Below are positions 22,836-29,443 of a DNA stretch of 30,957 nucleotides, one piece after another. The notes under the pieces were generated by a model. That model was not told where the DNA came from. It saw only the letters and a list, made by a program, of their open reading frames with translations, and did not search any database. This stretch comes from an uncultured Fibrobacter sp. (lineage in GTDB: Bacteria > Fibrobacterota > Fibrobacteria > Fibrobacterales > Fibrobacteraceae): positions 1-30,957 of the forward strand of contig CALATK010000302.1 of assembly GCA_937891805.1 (NCBI GenBank). Direction: 5' to 3'. How positions within the stretch are numbered: position 1 is the stretch's first letter; each line of letters begins with the position of its first letter. A program made the position numbers and the translations under genes.

Positions 22836-23243
22836 ATGGCCGCAAAAGAAATAACAGTCGATGCCGCTCTCGAAAAAGGCGAAGAACTGACCGCCTTCGT
22901 GGAGTCCATGCTGGAGCCATACGACCCCTCGCCCAAGGCGACCATCCAAGTGGATGTGGCCATCGACGAGGTGTTCAGCAACATCGTCATGTATTCCGGA
23001 GCCAAGACCGTAACGGTGGTCGCCAACCTGGATGAGCCTACGTCCGTGTTCTCGCTTACCTTTATAGACAAAGGAAATCCCTACAATCCCCTGGAAAAAG
23101 AGGATCCGGATGTTTCCCTGCCTGTGGAGGAACGGGAAATTGGGGGTTTGGGCATCTTTTTGGTGAAGAAAACCATGGACGACGTGCACTACGAACGCAA
23201 GGCCGACCAAAATTATTTTACTATTTACAAGAAAATTAAGTAG
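22836..23243 (+). CDS. RsbW-like anti-sigma factor / Ser-Thr kinase (HATPase_c_2)
   Basis: The 135-residue product is a single GHKL ATPase domain of the RsbW/SpoIIAB class. It shows the N-box-like VAIDEVFSNIVMYS (about 48-61), FIDKGNPYNP with the G1 Asp (about 83-92) and GGLGIFLVKKTMDDVHYER (about 110-128), the G2 lid and following helix. Such proteins bind a sigma factor and phosphorylate a STAS antagonist. The STAS gene follows after nine bases, so the pair is a classic partner-switching unit. No sigma factor or PP2C phosphatase is encoded in the window, so the target is unknown. The start has no ribosome site and lies almost at the predicted transcription start. Confidence 0.92.
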   Translation: MAAKEITVDAALEKGEELTAFVESMLEPYDPSPKATIQVDVAIDEVFSNIVMYSGAKTVTVVANLDEPTSVFSLTFIDKGNPYNPLEKEDPDVSLPVEEREIGGLGIFLVKKTMDDVHYERKADQNYFTIYKKIK

Positions 23244-23252
23244 AGGTACAAG

Positions 23253-23549
23253 ATGAAAATCGAACAGACTCGTGACAATTCCACATTGACCCTGGCTTTG
23301 GAAGGTCGTCTGGATACCATTACCGCTCCCGAGCTGGAGCAGGTCGTCAATGCGAACCTGGAAGGGCTCACTGCCTTGATTTTTGACTTTGCCAAGCTGG
23401 AATACGTGTCCTCTGCCGGACTCCGCGTGCTGCTCAGCGCCCAGAAGAAGATGAACAAGCAGGGCAAGATGGAAGTCAAGAATGTTTGCGCCGAAATCAT
23501 GGAAGTCCTGGACATCACAGGTTTCAGCGATATCTTGACGATCGTCTAG
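23253..23549 (+). CDS. STAS-domain anti-anti-sigma factor (SpoIIAA/RsbV-like)
   Basis: The 98-residue product is one STAS domain: EGRLDTITAPELEQ, then LIFDFAKLEYVSSAGLRVLLSAQKKM, in which the Ser pair before AGLR holds the residue phosphorylated by the kinase partner, and a C-terminal ITGFSDILTI. It follows the RsbW-like gene with a ribosome site AGAGGT. Together they form a phosphorylation switch controlling a sigma factor or another partner. Its stop codon overlaps the stop codon of the convergent symporter gene within CTAG. Confidence 0.93.
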   Translation: MKIEQTRDNSTLTLALEGRLDTITAPELEQVVNANLEGLTALIFDFAKLEYVSSAGLRVLLSAQKKMNKQGKMEVKNVCAEIMEVLDITGFSDILTIV

Positions 23550-24964
23550 AAAATCTTTGCCGCCAGTTCAGGTGCGAACTTGGACAGGTAACCCTGGGCA
23601 AGCAGGATCGTTATCAGGGCAGGCAATATCCACTTGAAATAAATCTTGATGAGTGTGTGGCGAGGGAGTTTCAATCCCTCGCCTGCGTTCATTTCGTCAA
23701 AGAACTTTTCTTGTCCCCAACCGTAACGGCTGCTGCAGAACACCACCATGAAAATGGCGCCTGCAGGTAGCATGGTGTTGCTCACGATAAAGTCTTCCAA
23801 GTCCAGCACGCAGCTGCCGGGGCCAAAGGGCTCGAATCCCGAAAGTACGTTGAACCCGAGGGCGCAGGGGAGCGACATCAGGAACACCGCGACCATATTC
23901 CAGTAGGCCACCTTCCGGCGCTTGAAGCCCTTCAGGTCCATCCAGAAGGCGACGATGTTTTCAAACACGGCAATAAGTGTGGAGAGAGCCGCGAAGGACA
24001 TGAACAGGAAGAACGCCGCCCCGCAGAACCGGCCCGCGGGCATCATGGCGAACACGTTGGACAAAGTAACGAAGATGAGTCCGGGTCCTTGCGCTGGGGA
24101 CTGCCCGAAGGCAAAGCACGAGGGGATAATGATAAGGCCCGCCACCAGGGCCACGACGGTATCCAGCGCGCAGATGCTGGCGGCCTCCTTGGTCAGGGAA
24201 TACTGCCGCTTGATGTAACTGCCAAAAATCATCATGCTGCCGATGCCGATACTCAGGGTAAAGAAGGCATGGGCAAATGCGGCGAAGATGGCATCTCCCA
24301 CGCCCTTGCCGGACTGGGTCAGTCGTTCCAGGGAAGGCAACAGGTAGAATTCCAGACCCTTGCCGGCCCCGGGGAGCGTCACCGCACGGATGGCAAGCAG
24401 GATCATGATGACAAACAGCGCAATCATCATCTTCTTAGTAATGCGTTCCACGCCCTTTTGGAGCCCGAGAGACACGATGCCGAGACCCATGACGATCGCG
24501 ACGGTCATCCAGAAAATCAGGAGGGGCGGGTTCGAAAGCATCTCGCCGAAACCGCTTGCAATCTGGTCTGGCGTGCCCTTCAGGAATTCGCCGTCGGTGA
24601 GCATCTTGTAGAAGTAGAAGAACATCCAGCCCGTGACTACGGAGTAGAACGCCATCAAGATGTAGTTGGAGGCAATCAGCGGGAACTTTGCCCAGTGCCA
24701 TTTGGTGCCCTGCTTTTCGAGACGGTCAAAGGCCATGCCGACACCGCTTTTTCCGCCACGGCCGATGGCCAGTTCTGCCATGAGCACCGGGAGCCCGAGA
24801 AACAGCAGGAACCCGAGATAGGGCAGCACAAAGGCCGCGCCGCCATATTGCCCCGCGATGTAGGGGAAACGCCACACGTTGCCAAGGCCAATGGCACAGC
24901 CTGCGGCAATCAGCAAAAATCCAAGTCTTGTCTTAAAAGTCTCGCGTTCTCTTTTGTGTTCCAT
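23546..24964 (-). CDS. Sodium-dependent symporter of the NSS/SNF family (LeuT-like)
   Basis: Predicted inner-membrane transporter that couples Na+ to uptake of an amino acid or similar solute. The 472-residue product has the family signature near the N terminus: GCAIGLGNVWRFPYIAGQYGGAAF, which forms the unwound first helix that binds Na+ and substrate. About 11 to 12 hydrophobic helices follow, the usual plan for bacterial members. The substrate cannot be read from the sequence. It is convergent with the STAS gene, sharing four bases, and divergent from the GIY-YIG gene. Confidence 0.93.
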   Translation of the reverse strand: MEHKRERETFKTRLGFLLIAAGCAIGLGNVWRFPYIAGQYGGAAFVLPYLGFLLFLGLPVLMAELAIGRGGKSGVGMAFDRLEKQGTKWHWAKFPLIASNYILMAFYSVVTGWMFFYFYKMLTDGEFLKGTPDQIASGFGEMLSNPPLLIFWMTVAIVMGLGIVSLGLQKGVERITKKMMIALFVIMILLAIRAVTLPGAGKGLEFYLLPSLERLTQSGKGVGDAIFAAFAHAFFTLSIGIGSMMIFGSYIKRQYSLTKEAASICALDTVVALVAGLIIIPSCFAFGQSPAQGPGLIFVTLSNVFAMMPAGRFCGAAFFLFMSFAALSTLIAVFENIVAFWMDLKGFKRRKVAYWNMVAVFLMSLPCALGFNVLSGFEPFGPGSCVLDLEDFIVSNTMLPAGAIFMVVFCSSRYGWGQEKFFDEMNAGEGLKLPRHTLIKIYFKWILPALITILLAQGYLSKFAPELAAKIF

Positions 24965-24998
24965 GAATCTAATGATAATAAAAAACGTGTACGAATTA

Positions 24999-25004
24999 TA
25001 TATT
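24999..25004 (+). promoter_or_regulatory. Possible -10 box for a leaderless GIY-YIG transcript
   Basis: TATATT lies exactly 12 to 7 bases before the A of the ATG at 25011, the spacing expected if transcription starts at the start codon. There is no Shine-Dalgarno sequence and no good -35 box (TAATAA at the usual distance). Confidence 0.4.
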
Positions 25005-25010
25005 ATACCT

Positions 25011-25352
25011 ATGCCCCACTTCGTTTACATGCTCCGCTGCGCCGGAAACCGAATTTATACGGGTTACGCCGTGGATGTGGCCGCCCGTTTCGAGGAGCAC
25101 CGCACAGGGCGTGGGGCCAAGTTCACCAAGGCTTTCCCGCCCGAAAAAATCCTCCGCCAGTTCGAGCTCCCGAACAAGGAATACGCCTTGCGCATGGAAG
25201 CCCGCATCAAGAAACTTGCGGCGACCCAAAAAGAACGGCTGGCAAATGGCGACGAAGTGCTGACGCAATCCCTGTTAGATAGCCTCGCCGAGACGCTCCC
25301 GCCCAAAAAACGAAAACGGCGCCTGCGTCGCAGAGTGTCCCTAATAAAGTGA
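25011..25352 (+). CDS. GIY-YIG nuclease-like small protein (UPF0213/YhbQ type)
   Basis: The 113-residue product is a single GIY-YIG domain: FVYMLRCAGNRIYTGYAVDVAARFEEH in short pieces holds the YML...YTG version of the motif, with the conserved Arg of RFxEH and the Glu of MEARIK later on. A basic tail (KKRKRRLRRR) follows. The bacterial UPF0213 group is widespread; nuclease activity is reported for some members, but a role in this organism is not known. I use the ATG at 25011, because an upstream in-frame extension runs through the divergent symporter start region. No ribosome site is present. Confidence 0.88.
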   Translation: MPHFVYMLRCAGNRIYTGYAVDVAARFEEHRTGRGAKFTKAFPPEKILRQFELPNKEYALRMEARIKKLAATQKERLANGDEVLTQSLLDSLAETLPPKKRKRRLRRRVSLIK

Positions 25353-25392
25353 AATTCGTATATAATACAAAGTGTATCATATAATTCACTTT
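25346..25392. promoter_or_regulatory. 47-base imperfect palindrome with two TATAAT boxes (operator/promoter candidate)
   Basis: AAAGTGAA near 25346 mirrors TTCACTTT ending at 25392, and the inner part ATAC...GTAT with flanking TATAT/ATATA continues the symmetry with small interruptions around the centre near 25369. Perfect TATAAT hexamers lie at 25361-25366 and 25380-25385, so a protein bound here would cover the promoter of the TIGR02147 operon. The left end overlaps the GIY-YIG stop codon. Confidence 0.55.
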
Positions 25393-25416
25393 GTTCAAAG
25401 TCATTTCTAAAAAACA

Positions 25417-25437
25417 GCAAAAAGTCGTTCTTTTTGC
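25417..25437 (+). other. Leader hairpin before the TIGR02147 gene
   Basis: GCAAAAAG (25417-25424) and CTTTTTGC (25430-25437) form a perfect 8-base stem with a 5-base loop. It ends seven bases before the AAGGA ribosome site (25444-25448) of the gene at 25459. It has no T-run, so it is more likely a translational or stability element than a terminator. Confidence 0.5.
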
Positions 25438-25458
25438 ATTATTAAGGATTTATTTTTA

Positions 25459-26307
25459 ATGATGATGAAGTCTATCCTGCAATACAAGGATTACCGCAAG
25501 TATATCCGTGACTATTACACCTGGGAAAAGAAGCACTCCTCTTTTTCGTGGAGGGAATTTTCTAGGCGTGCAAAATTCACATCTCCGAACTTTTTAAAAC
25601 TGGTTTCCGAGGGTAAATCTAAACTGAGCACCCCTTCTGCCGAGCGGGTGGCAGATGCTATGGACCTGGCGGGTTTTGAGAAGTCTTTTTTTCAAAATTT
25701 GGTAATCTACAACCAATCCAAGGACACTAAAAAAGGTAAAGTCGCCTATGAAAAATTACAGGTAATCGCCAAGGAAAACGCAGTCCGCAAAATGGGTGTC
25801 GGGTACCAGAATTTCTACTCAACCTGGCTCCATGCGGTGGTTCGCGAACTGGCCTGTGCTACAGAGAAACCTAGTGTCGAATCCATCGCAAAACGTTGTC
25901 GTCTTGTGGTATCCCCAGCAGAAGTAGCGGACTCCATCGGATACCTTTTAAGGTCTGGACTCTTGAAAAGTAATGGTCGTGGCGGCTACCGTCAGACAGA
26001 AAAAATAGTAGAAGGTGACGAACAGGGAATTCCCGCGGCCTTGCGGGCCATGAATCGGCAAATGGCAAGGCTTGCGGAACAGGCTTTAGACGACGTTCCC
26101 CCAGAGTGGCGCGAAATCACAGGTATCACCATGGGGCTTTCCCGGCAGTCCTATGCCAAGGTCTTGGGGGCGTTGGCCTCTTGCCGTAAAAAGATTCTGG
26201 ATATTGTAGCCAAAGAAGAAAACGTGGATAGGGTTTATAGACTCAACTTGCAGATGTTTCCCATGACCACCATTGAATCGGACAAGGTGAATGATGATAA
26301 TACCTAG
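25459..26307 (+). CDS. TIGR02147-family protein (Fibrobacter-type predicted regulator)
   Basis: The 282-residue product matches the TIGR02147 family, a group expanded in Fibrobacter and also found in Bdellovibrio and relatives. The N-terminal part (about 1-75) begins ILQYKDYRKYIRDYY and contains SWREFSRRAKFTSPNFLKLVSEGKSKLS, which looks like a DNA-binding helix-turn-helix, and the middle has a winged-helix-like region (about 135-180). The C-terminal part ends YRLNLQMFPMT, the usual family ending. Members often lie upstream of lipoprotein genes. Here it overlaps the next lipoprotein gene by 17 bases. The start ATG is the first of three consecutive ATG codons, with AAGGA upstream. Its target is unknown. 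Confidence 0.9.
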   Translation: MMMKSILQYKDYRKYIRDYYTWEKKHSSFSWREFSRRAKFTSPNFLKLVSEGKSKLSTPSAERVADAMDLAGFEKSFFQNLVIYNQSKDTKKGKVAYEKLQVIAKENAVRKMGVGYQNFYSTWLHAVVRELACATEKPSVESIAKRCRLVVSPAEVADSIGYLLRSGLLKSNGRGGYRQTEKIVEGDEQGIPAALRAMNRQMARLAEQALDDVPPEWREITGITMGLSRQSYAKVLGALASCRKKILDIVAKEENVDRVYRLNLQMFPMTTIESDKVNDDNT

Positions 26308-26974
26308 CACAATTCTGATATTATTCGCATTTTCCCTTCTTGCTTGTTCTAGCGACAACGATAAACTCGGTGGTGGTGCGGTGGAAGGCAACACCGTTGA
26401 GGCCGAATACAAAGTCGAACCCGTGCAGATAGATTCCATAAGGGAAGTCGTGGGTGAATCTGCAATAGATTCTCATCCGAAAGAATTTGATAATTGCGAA
26501 TGGTACAGCATACTCCTGAATTCTCCAAGGGAGACTTATTTTGTTTTTTTTGACGACATTGACGCATCGGAGTCGTGCCTGGTCAATCTTTACCCCGAAC
26601 AGAACAGCGTTGATTATTGGGGATTCATGGATTCGGACGTATCTATTGATGGTGTGGAATGGAAATACACCCACGAAGTTATCTACATCGTGCCTACCGA
26701 CCAGGGAGTGGCCATCAACGAGAAGGTTTACAACTTCTATGTGTCTTATCCTCCGTTTCTATGTGAAAAACTAATGGAGCCCTATAGGGAGTCGTGCCAG
26801 GAACGGGGAGGCGTATTCCAAACACCTCCAGGTGGATGTGAATGCGGAGTCAGGTTCACTTGTACTATCGAACTGCCTTTTTTGACCAAGCCTGTCCGTG
26901 AAACGCTAGAAGACGTAGCGGAGCAGCTAAAGAATTCCTGCATGGAAGAGGTGCAGGCCTACACAAGAAATTAA
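26291..26974 (+). CDS. Lipoprotein coupled to the TIGR02147 gene
   Basis: I do not recognise a family. The 227-residue product has a lipoprotein signal with lipidated Cys19 (FSLLACSSD), a middle of mixed strands and aromatic residues, and a C-terminal Cys cluster in RESCQERGGVFQTPPGGCECG, then FTC and NSC. The CQxRGGxF...CxC pattern resembles ones seen in other Fibrobacter lipoproteins. Its start lies inside the end of the TIGR02147 gene at an AAGGTGA, so translation is probably coupled. A second lipoprotein follows 15 bases downstream. Confidence 0.85.
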   Translation: MMIIPSTILILFAFSLLACSSDNDKLGGGAVEGNTVEAEYKVEPVQIDSIREVVGESAIDSHPKEFDNCEWYSILLNSPRETYFVFFDDIDASESCLVNLYPEQNSVDYWGFMDSDVSIDGVEWKYTHEVIYIVPTDQGVAINEKVYNFYVSYPPFLCEKLMEPYRESCQERGGVFQTPPGGCECGVRFTCTIELPFLTKPVRETLEDVAEQLKNSCMEEVQAYTRN

Positions 26975-26989
26975 CAACAAGGAGTAGTT

Positions 26990-27724
26990 ATGAATATCAA
27001 CAAAATCATCCTTTCTGCGGCTTCTGTCGCGGCTATGACACTTGTCGCTTGCGGTAGCGACAGTTCCAACTCGGCACCATCGGCAACCCTTCCCGAAAAT
27101 GGCAGGGTCAAGACCGGCATAGAGGTCAACAACTATCTATGCTCGACTACGGAAAACCAGTGCGAGAAAATTTTCGCTGAAGATATAAATGTCACCATGC
27201 AGTGCGGGTCGATGGGTACATGGGCTGCTATGCTCTTGGACGAACCCGTCGAAGGTTGTAGCGGCAGTGGGGCCGGCAACTCACCGAGCGGTGCCTCTGG
27301 AACGCCCGGCAATGGGCTGAAGGTTGCTTCTTGCTTCTTCGTTCAAGATGGCGAATGCGAAGAAGTGCAAACCACGGATTTGGCTGTTATAGATTCTGTC
27401 AAGACTTTTTGCAACAATACTCCGGGCGCAACCTACAAGGAGGCTTCTTGTGACCCGAATGCCGTACTCAAGTGCGATTTTGATCAATCCATGAAAAAGA
27501 TGAGCCTGTATTTTTACACGCTGCCCTTTGAAGGCATGACCTGCGCAGATGTTGATTATGACACTGACTCGGGTAATAACTCCGGAATCAATGAGGCATG
27601 CGCAAGTATCGAAGAGGAAGTTATCAGCGCTGGATGCCTTGAAGAATTTTTGAACCCGTCTGCACGGTGTCAACCGGTAGTCGCAAGATTGGATGATTGC
27701 TACAGTGCAAACGAGGATTACTAA
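26990..27724 (+). CDS. Cys-rich lipoprotein with duplicated four-Cys module
   Basis: No family is recognised. The 244-residue product has a lipoprotein signal with lipidated Cys21 (MTLVACGSD) and about 14 further Cys. Two consecutive segments have the same plan, Cys-x6/7-Cys-Glu-x(13-17)-Cys-x(12-17)-Cys: one beginning YLCSTTENQCEK (about 49-90) and one beginning ASCFFVQDGECEE (about 112-155). A Gly/Ser linker (GSGAGNSPSGASGTPGNG) separates them. Such spacing suggests disulfide-stabilised repeats outside the cytoplasm. A strong AAGGAG precedes the ATG. It is the third gene of the TIGR02147 unit and ends six bases before the convergent gene. Confidence 0.83.
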   Translation: MNINKIILSAASVAAMTLVACGSDSSNSAPSATLPENGRVKTGIEVNNYLCSTTENQCEKIFAEDINVTMQCGSMGTWAAMLLDEPVEGCSGSGAGNSPSGASGTPGNGLKVASCFFVQDGECEEVQTTDLAVIDSVKTFCNNTPGATYKEASCDPNAVLKCDFDQSMKKMSLYFYTLPFEGMTCADVDYDTDSGNNSGINEACASIEEEVISAGCLEEFLNPSARCQPVVARLDDCYSANEDY

Positions 27725-27730
27725 CTAAGG

Positions 27731-28648
27731 CTATACCTCTATGGCCATGCCCGTGAACATCTGGCAGGCCCGTTCGCCGAGAACCTCGTGTAAAATTTCG
27801 AAGGCTCGGTTGCCAGTGCAGTGGCCCGTGTAGATTTTTTGCACGTCCAGTTCCAGCAGGCGCTTTGCAAAGGCATAGACCGCCTCGTCCTTGTAGCGGT
27901 AAAGGTGGAATCCGCCGAGAATCCCGTAAATCCTTTTGCCCGGAAAGGTCGCTTCCACTTCTTTCACGATGTTGTCTGCGCCGGCGTGACTGCAGCTGTT
28001 CATCACGAACAGTCCCTCGGGAGTGTCAAAAACCAGACTCTGCTCGTGGTCAAAACTGTCATAGCGGTAACAGCCGTTTTCCTTGACAGAAAGACCTGCT
28101 GCCTGGGCGATGCCGGCACGGGTCTCTGGACTCACGACGCTATCTTTGTGGGGGAGCAAGTAAACATTGGGGGCAATCTGGGCATCGCCTTCGACAAAGC
28201 GGATGCGGCCGGCAAAACGTTTCAGGTAGCCCCTGCGGATGCCGATGTATTCGTGGTAGGCAAAAGGTCCGAAAAGTTTGTGGGTATGGTAGCAGTTTTC
28301 GGCGGCGCCTTGCTTCAAAAAGCAGGAGGCCTTTTCGTTGATGCGGAAAAATTCCGTAAGGCCGTTGGCGTGGTCGTAGTGGGCGTGGCTAAGGATTGCA
28401 GCGTCCACCTTCGAAAGGTCTATGCCCATGGCGGCGGCGTTGCTAGCGAACCGGCGTGAAGCCCCGGTGTCCAACAAGTAGCGATTCCCCTCGAACTCGA
28501 TATAGACAGAAAGTCCCCACTCTCCGCAGAGGGGCGTGCAATTGTTGCCGGGTGCGCAGCCGTTGGCCGCGCTGTTGTTGGTCGCGCTGTTGTTGGGCGC
28601 AAAATCCGTGCCACCGGCGATGTTGTCTATCAGAACTTTGACAAGCAT
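27731..28648 (-). CDS. Metallo-beta-lactamase-fold hydrolase (COG1237-like)
   Basis: The 305-residue product resembles the family named after 7,8-dihydropterin-6-methyl-4-(beta-D-ribofuranosyl)-aminobenzene-5'-phosphate synthase. It has SHAHYDHANG with the metal motif HxHxDH (His88, His90, Asp92, His93), EWGLSVYIE before it, and later NSCSHAG and GGFHLY motifs typical of the group. The substrate is not known. The N-terminal loop (about 15-42) is enlarged by five-residue repeats of the NNSAT/NNSAA type that come from a 15-base tandem duplication (28566-28595) and include four Cys/Gly-rich copies. The ATG follows eight bases after the stop codon of a 59-codon gene. Confidence 0.88.
   Translation of the reverse strand: MLVKVLIDNIAGGTDFAPNNSATNNSAANGCAPGNNCTPLCGEWGLSVYIEFEGNRYLLDTGASRRFASNAAAMGIDLSKVDAAILSHAHYDHANGLTEFFRINEKASCFLKQGAAENCYHTHKLFGPFAYHEYIGIRRGYLKRFAGRIRFVEGDAQIAPNVYLLPHKDSVVSPETRAGIAQAAGLSVKENGCYRYDSFDHEQSLVFDTPEGLFVMNSCSHAGADNIVKEVEATFPGKRIYGILGGFHLYRYKDEAVYAFAKRLLELDVQKIYTGHCTGNRAFEILHEVLGERACQMFTGMAIEV
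28566..28595. repeat. 15-base tandem repeat inside the metallo-beta-lactamase-fold gene
   Basis: Two copies of a 15-base unit (28566-28580 and 28581-28595) differ at one base and are preceded by more degenerate relatives. They keep the reading frame and add NNSAx repeats to an N-terminal loop. The unit length, a multiple of three, means that copy number could vary without breaking the gene. Confidence 0.75.
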
Positions 28649-28656
28649 CTTGCGCC

Positions 28657-28836
28657 CTACCGGTTCCAGCCGGAATGCCCTTCGCCGTAATACAGCGCGG
28701 CATCTTCAGGGCCAAAATCATCGGCTACGGTATCGCACGGAGAGAGCCACCCGCGCATCTTGCGGATACGGTCGCGACGTTCCGCGGCAAGTTTTTCCAT
28801 ACGGTCATTGCATTTTTCGTCGAGTGAATCGGACAT
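28657..28836 (-). CDS. Small 59-residue protein upstream of the metallo-beta-lactamase-fold gene
   Basis: The reverse strand from the ATG at 28834-28836 encodes 59 residues and stops eight bases before the ATG of the next gene. The product begins MSDSLDEKCNDRMEKLAAER, continues with a basic RRDRIRKMRGW segment, and ends with an acidic half containing DDFGPEDAALYYGEGHSGWNR. The strong codon bias matches neighbouring genes, with many GCC, CGC and CTC-type codons. No family is recognised. The two Cys (9 and 34) and the coupling to a metalloenzyme hint at a partner or regulator, but this is inference. No strong ribosome site is seen, only GCGGAT before the ATG. Confidence 0.7.
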   Translation of the reverse strand: MSDSLDEKCNDRMEKLAAERRDRIRKMRGWLSPCDTVADDFGPEDAALYYGEGHSGWNR

Positions 28837-28890
28837 AATTATCCGCAGATTTTCTTCACAAATTTTCGGCAGGTAGCCTCAAAGGCGCCC

Positions 28891-29364
28891 CTATCGCCCA
28901 GCATTCTTTTTCATCATCTCGCGGCGCTGTTCTTCGGCAAAGAGGCGGGCCATTTCGATACGGTTGATTTCCTGCTCTTTCTTCTTGGTCTCTTCCTTGC
29001 AGTTCACACACTTGGTGGCGGTAGGCACTGCCATGAGACGGGCCTTGGGAATCAACTGCTGGCACACCTTGCACACGCCGAAGGTGCCCTTCTTGATACG
29101 CTGGAGCGCCTCTTCCAGATAAACCAGGTACTTGCCTTCGCGGGCCGCCAGGGAGAACGTAGTCTCGAGAGCGTTGTAGTCGGTAGCGGAATCGGCACTG
29201 TCGGAATCCCCGCCGTCGCCGGACTGGTGCTTTTGGCCCTGGAATGCATTGGACTTTTCGGTCTCGCTCTGGGCGGTCACCAGCTGGCGCCGTTTTTCCA
29301 GAAGCATCTCCTCAAAAAACTTGAGATCTGCAGCACTCATCTTTGCAGGTTTCTTTTCGGCCAT
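28891..29364 (-). CDS. DksA/TraR-family zinc-finger protein
   Basis: RNA polymerase-binding regulator of the DksA type, which acts through the secondary channel with or without ppGpp. The 157-residue product has a helical N-terminal coiled-coil region with an acidic tip (DGGDSDSADSATDY, around 50-63), then VYLEEALQRIKKGTFGVCKVCQQLIPKARLMAVPTATKCVNC in pieces, in which the CxxC pair GVCKVC and KCVNC forms the zinc finger. The C-terminal extension is helical and charged. The ATG follows AAAGGAG. Whether it has the conserved Asp pair of DksA in the tip should be checked by alignment; the acidic tip is compatible. Confidence 0.92.
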   Translation of the reverse strand: MAEKKPAKMSAADLKFFEEMLLEKRRQLVTAQSETEKSNAFQGQKHQSGDGGDSDSADSATDYNALETTFSLAAREGKYLVYLEEALQRIKKGTFGVCKVCQQLIPKARLMAVPTATKCVNCKEETKKKEQEINRIEMARLFAEEQRREMMKKNAGR

Positions 29365-29443
29365 AGTTCGCTCCTTTCTTGGGTTCCCTTCTTAATCTTT
29401 TTCGTGTTAAACTAAATTATTTTTTTCAAAAGAGGACACAATT

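Noticed and set aside
22185..23210. Extended 341-codon version of the second CAP lipoprotein
   Set aside because: The extension is antisense to the RsbW-like gene. The ATG at 22719-22721 has a ribosome site and gives a proper lipoprotein signal.
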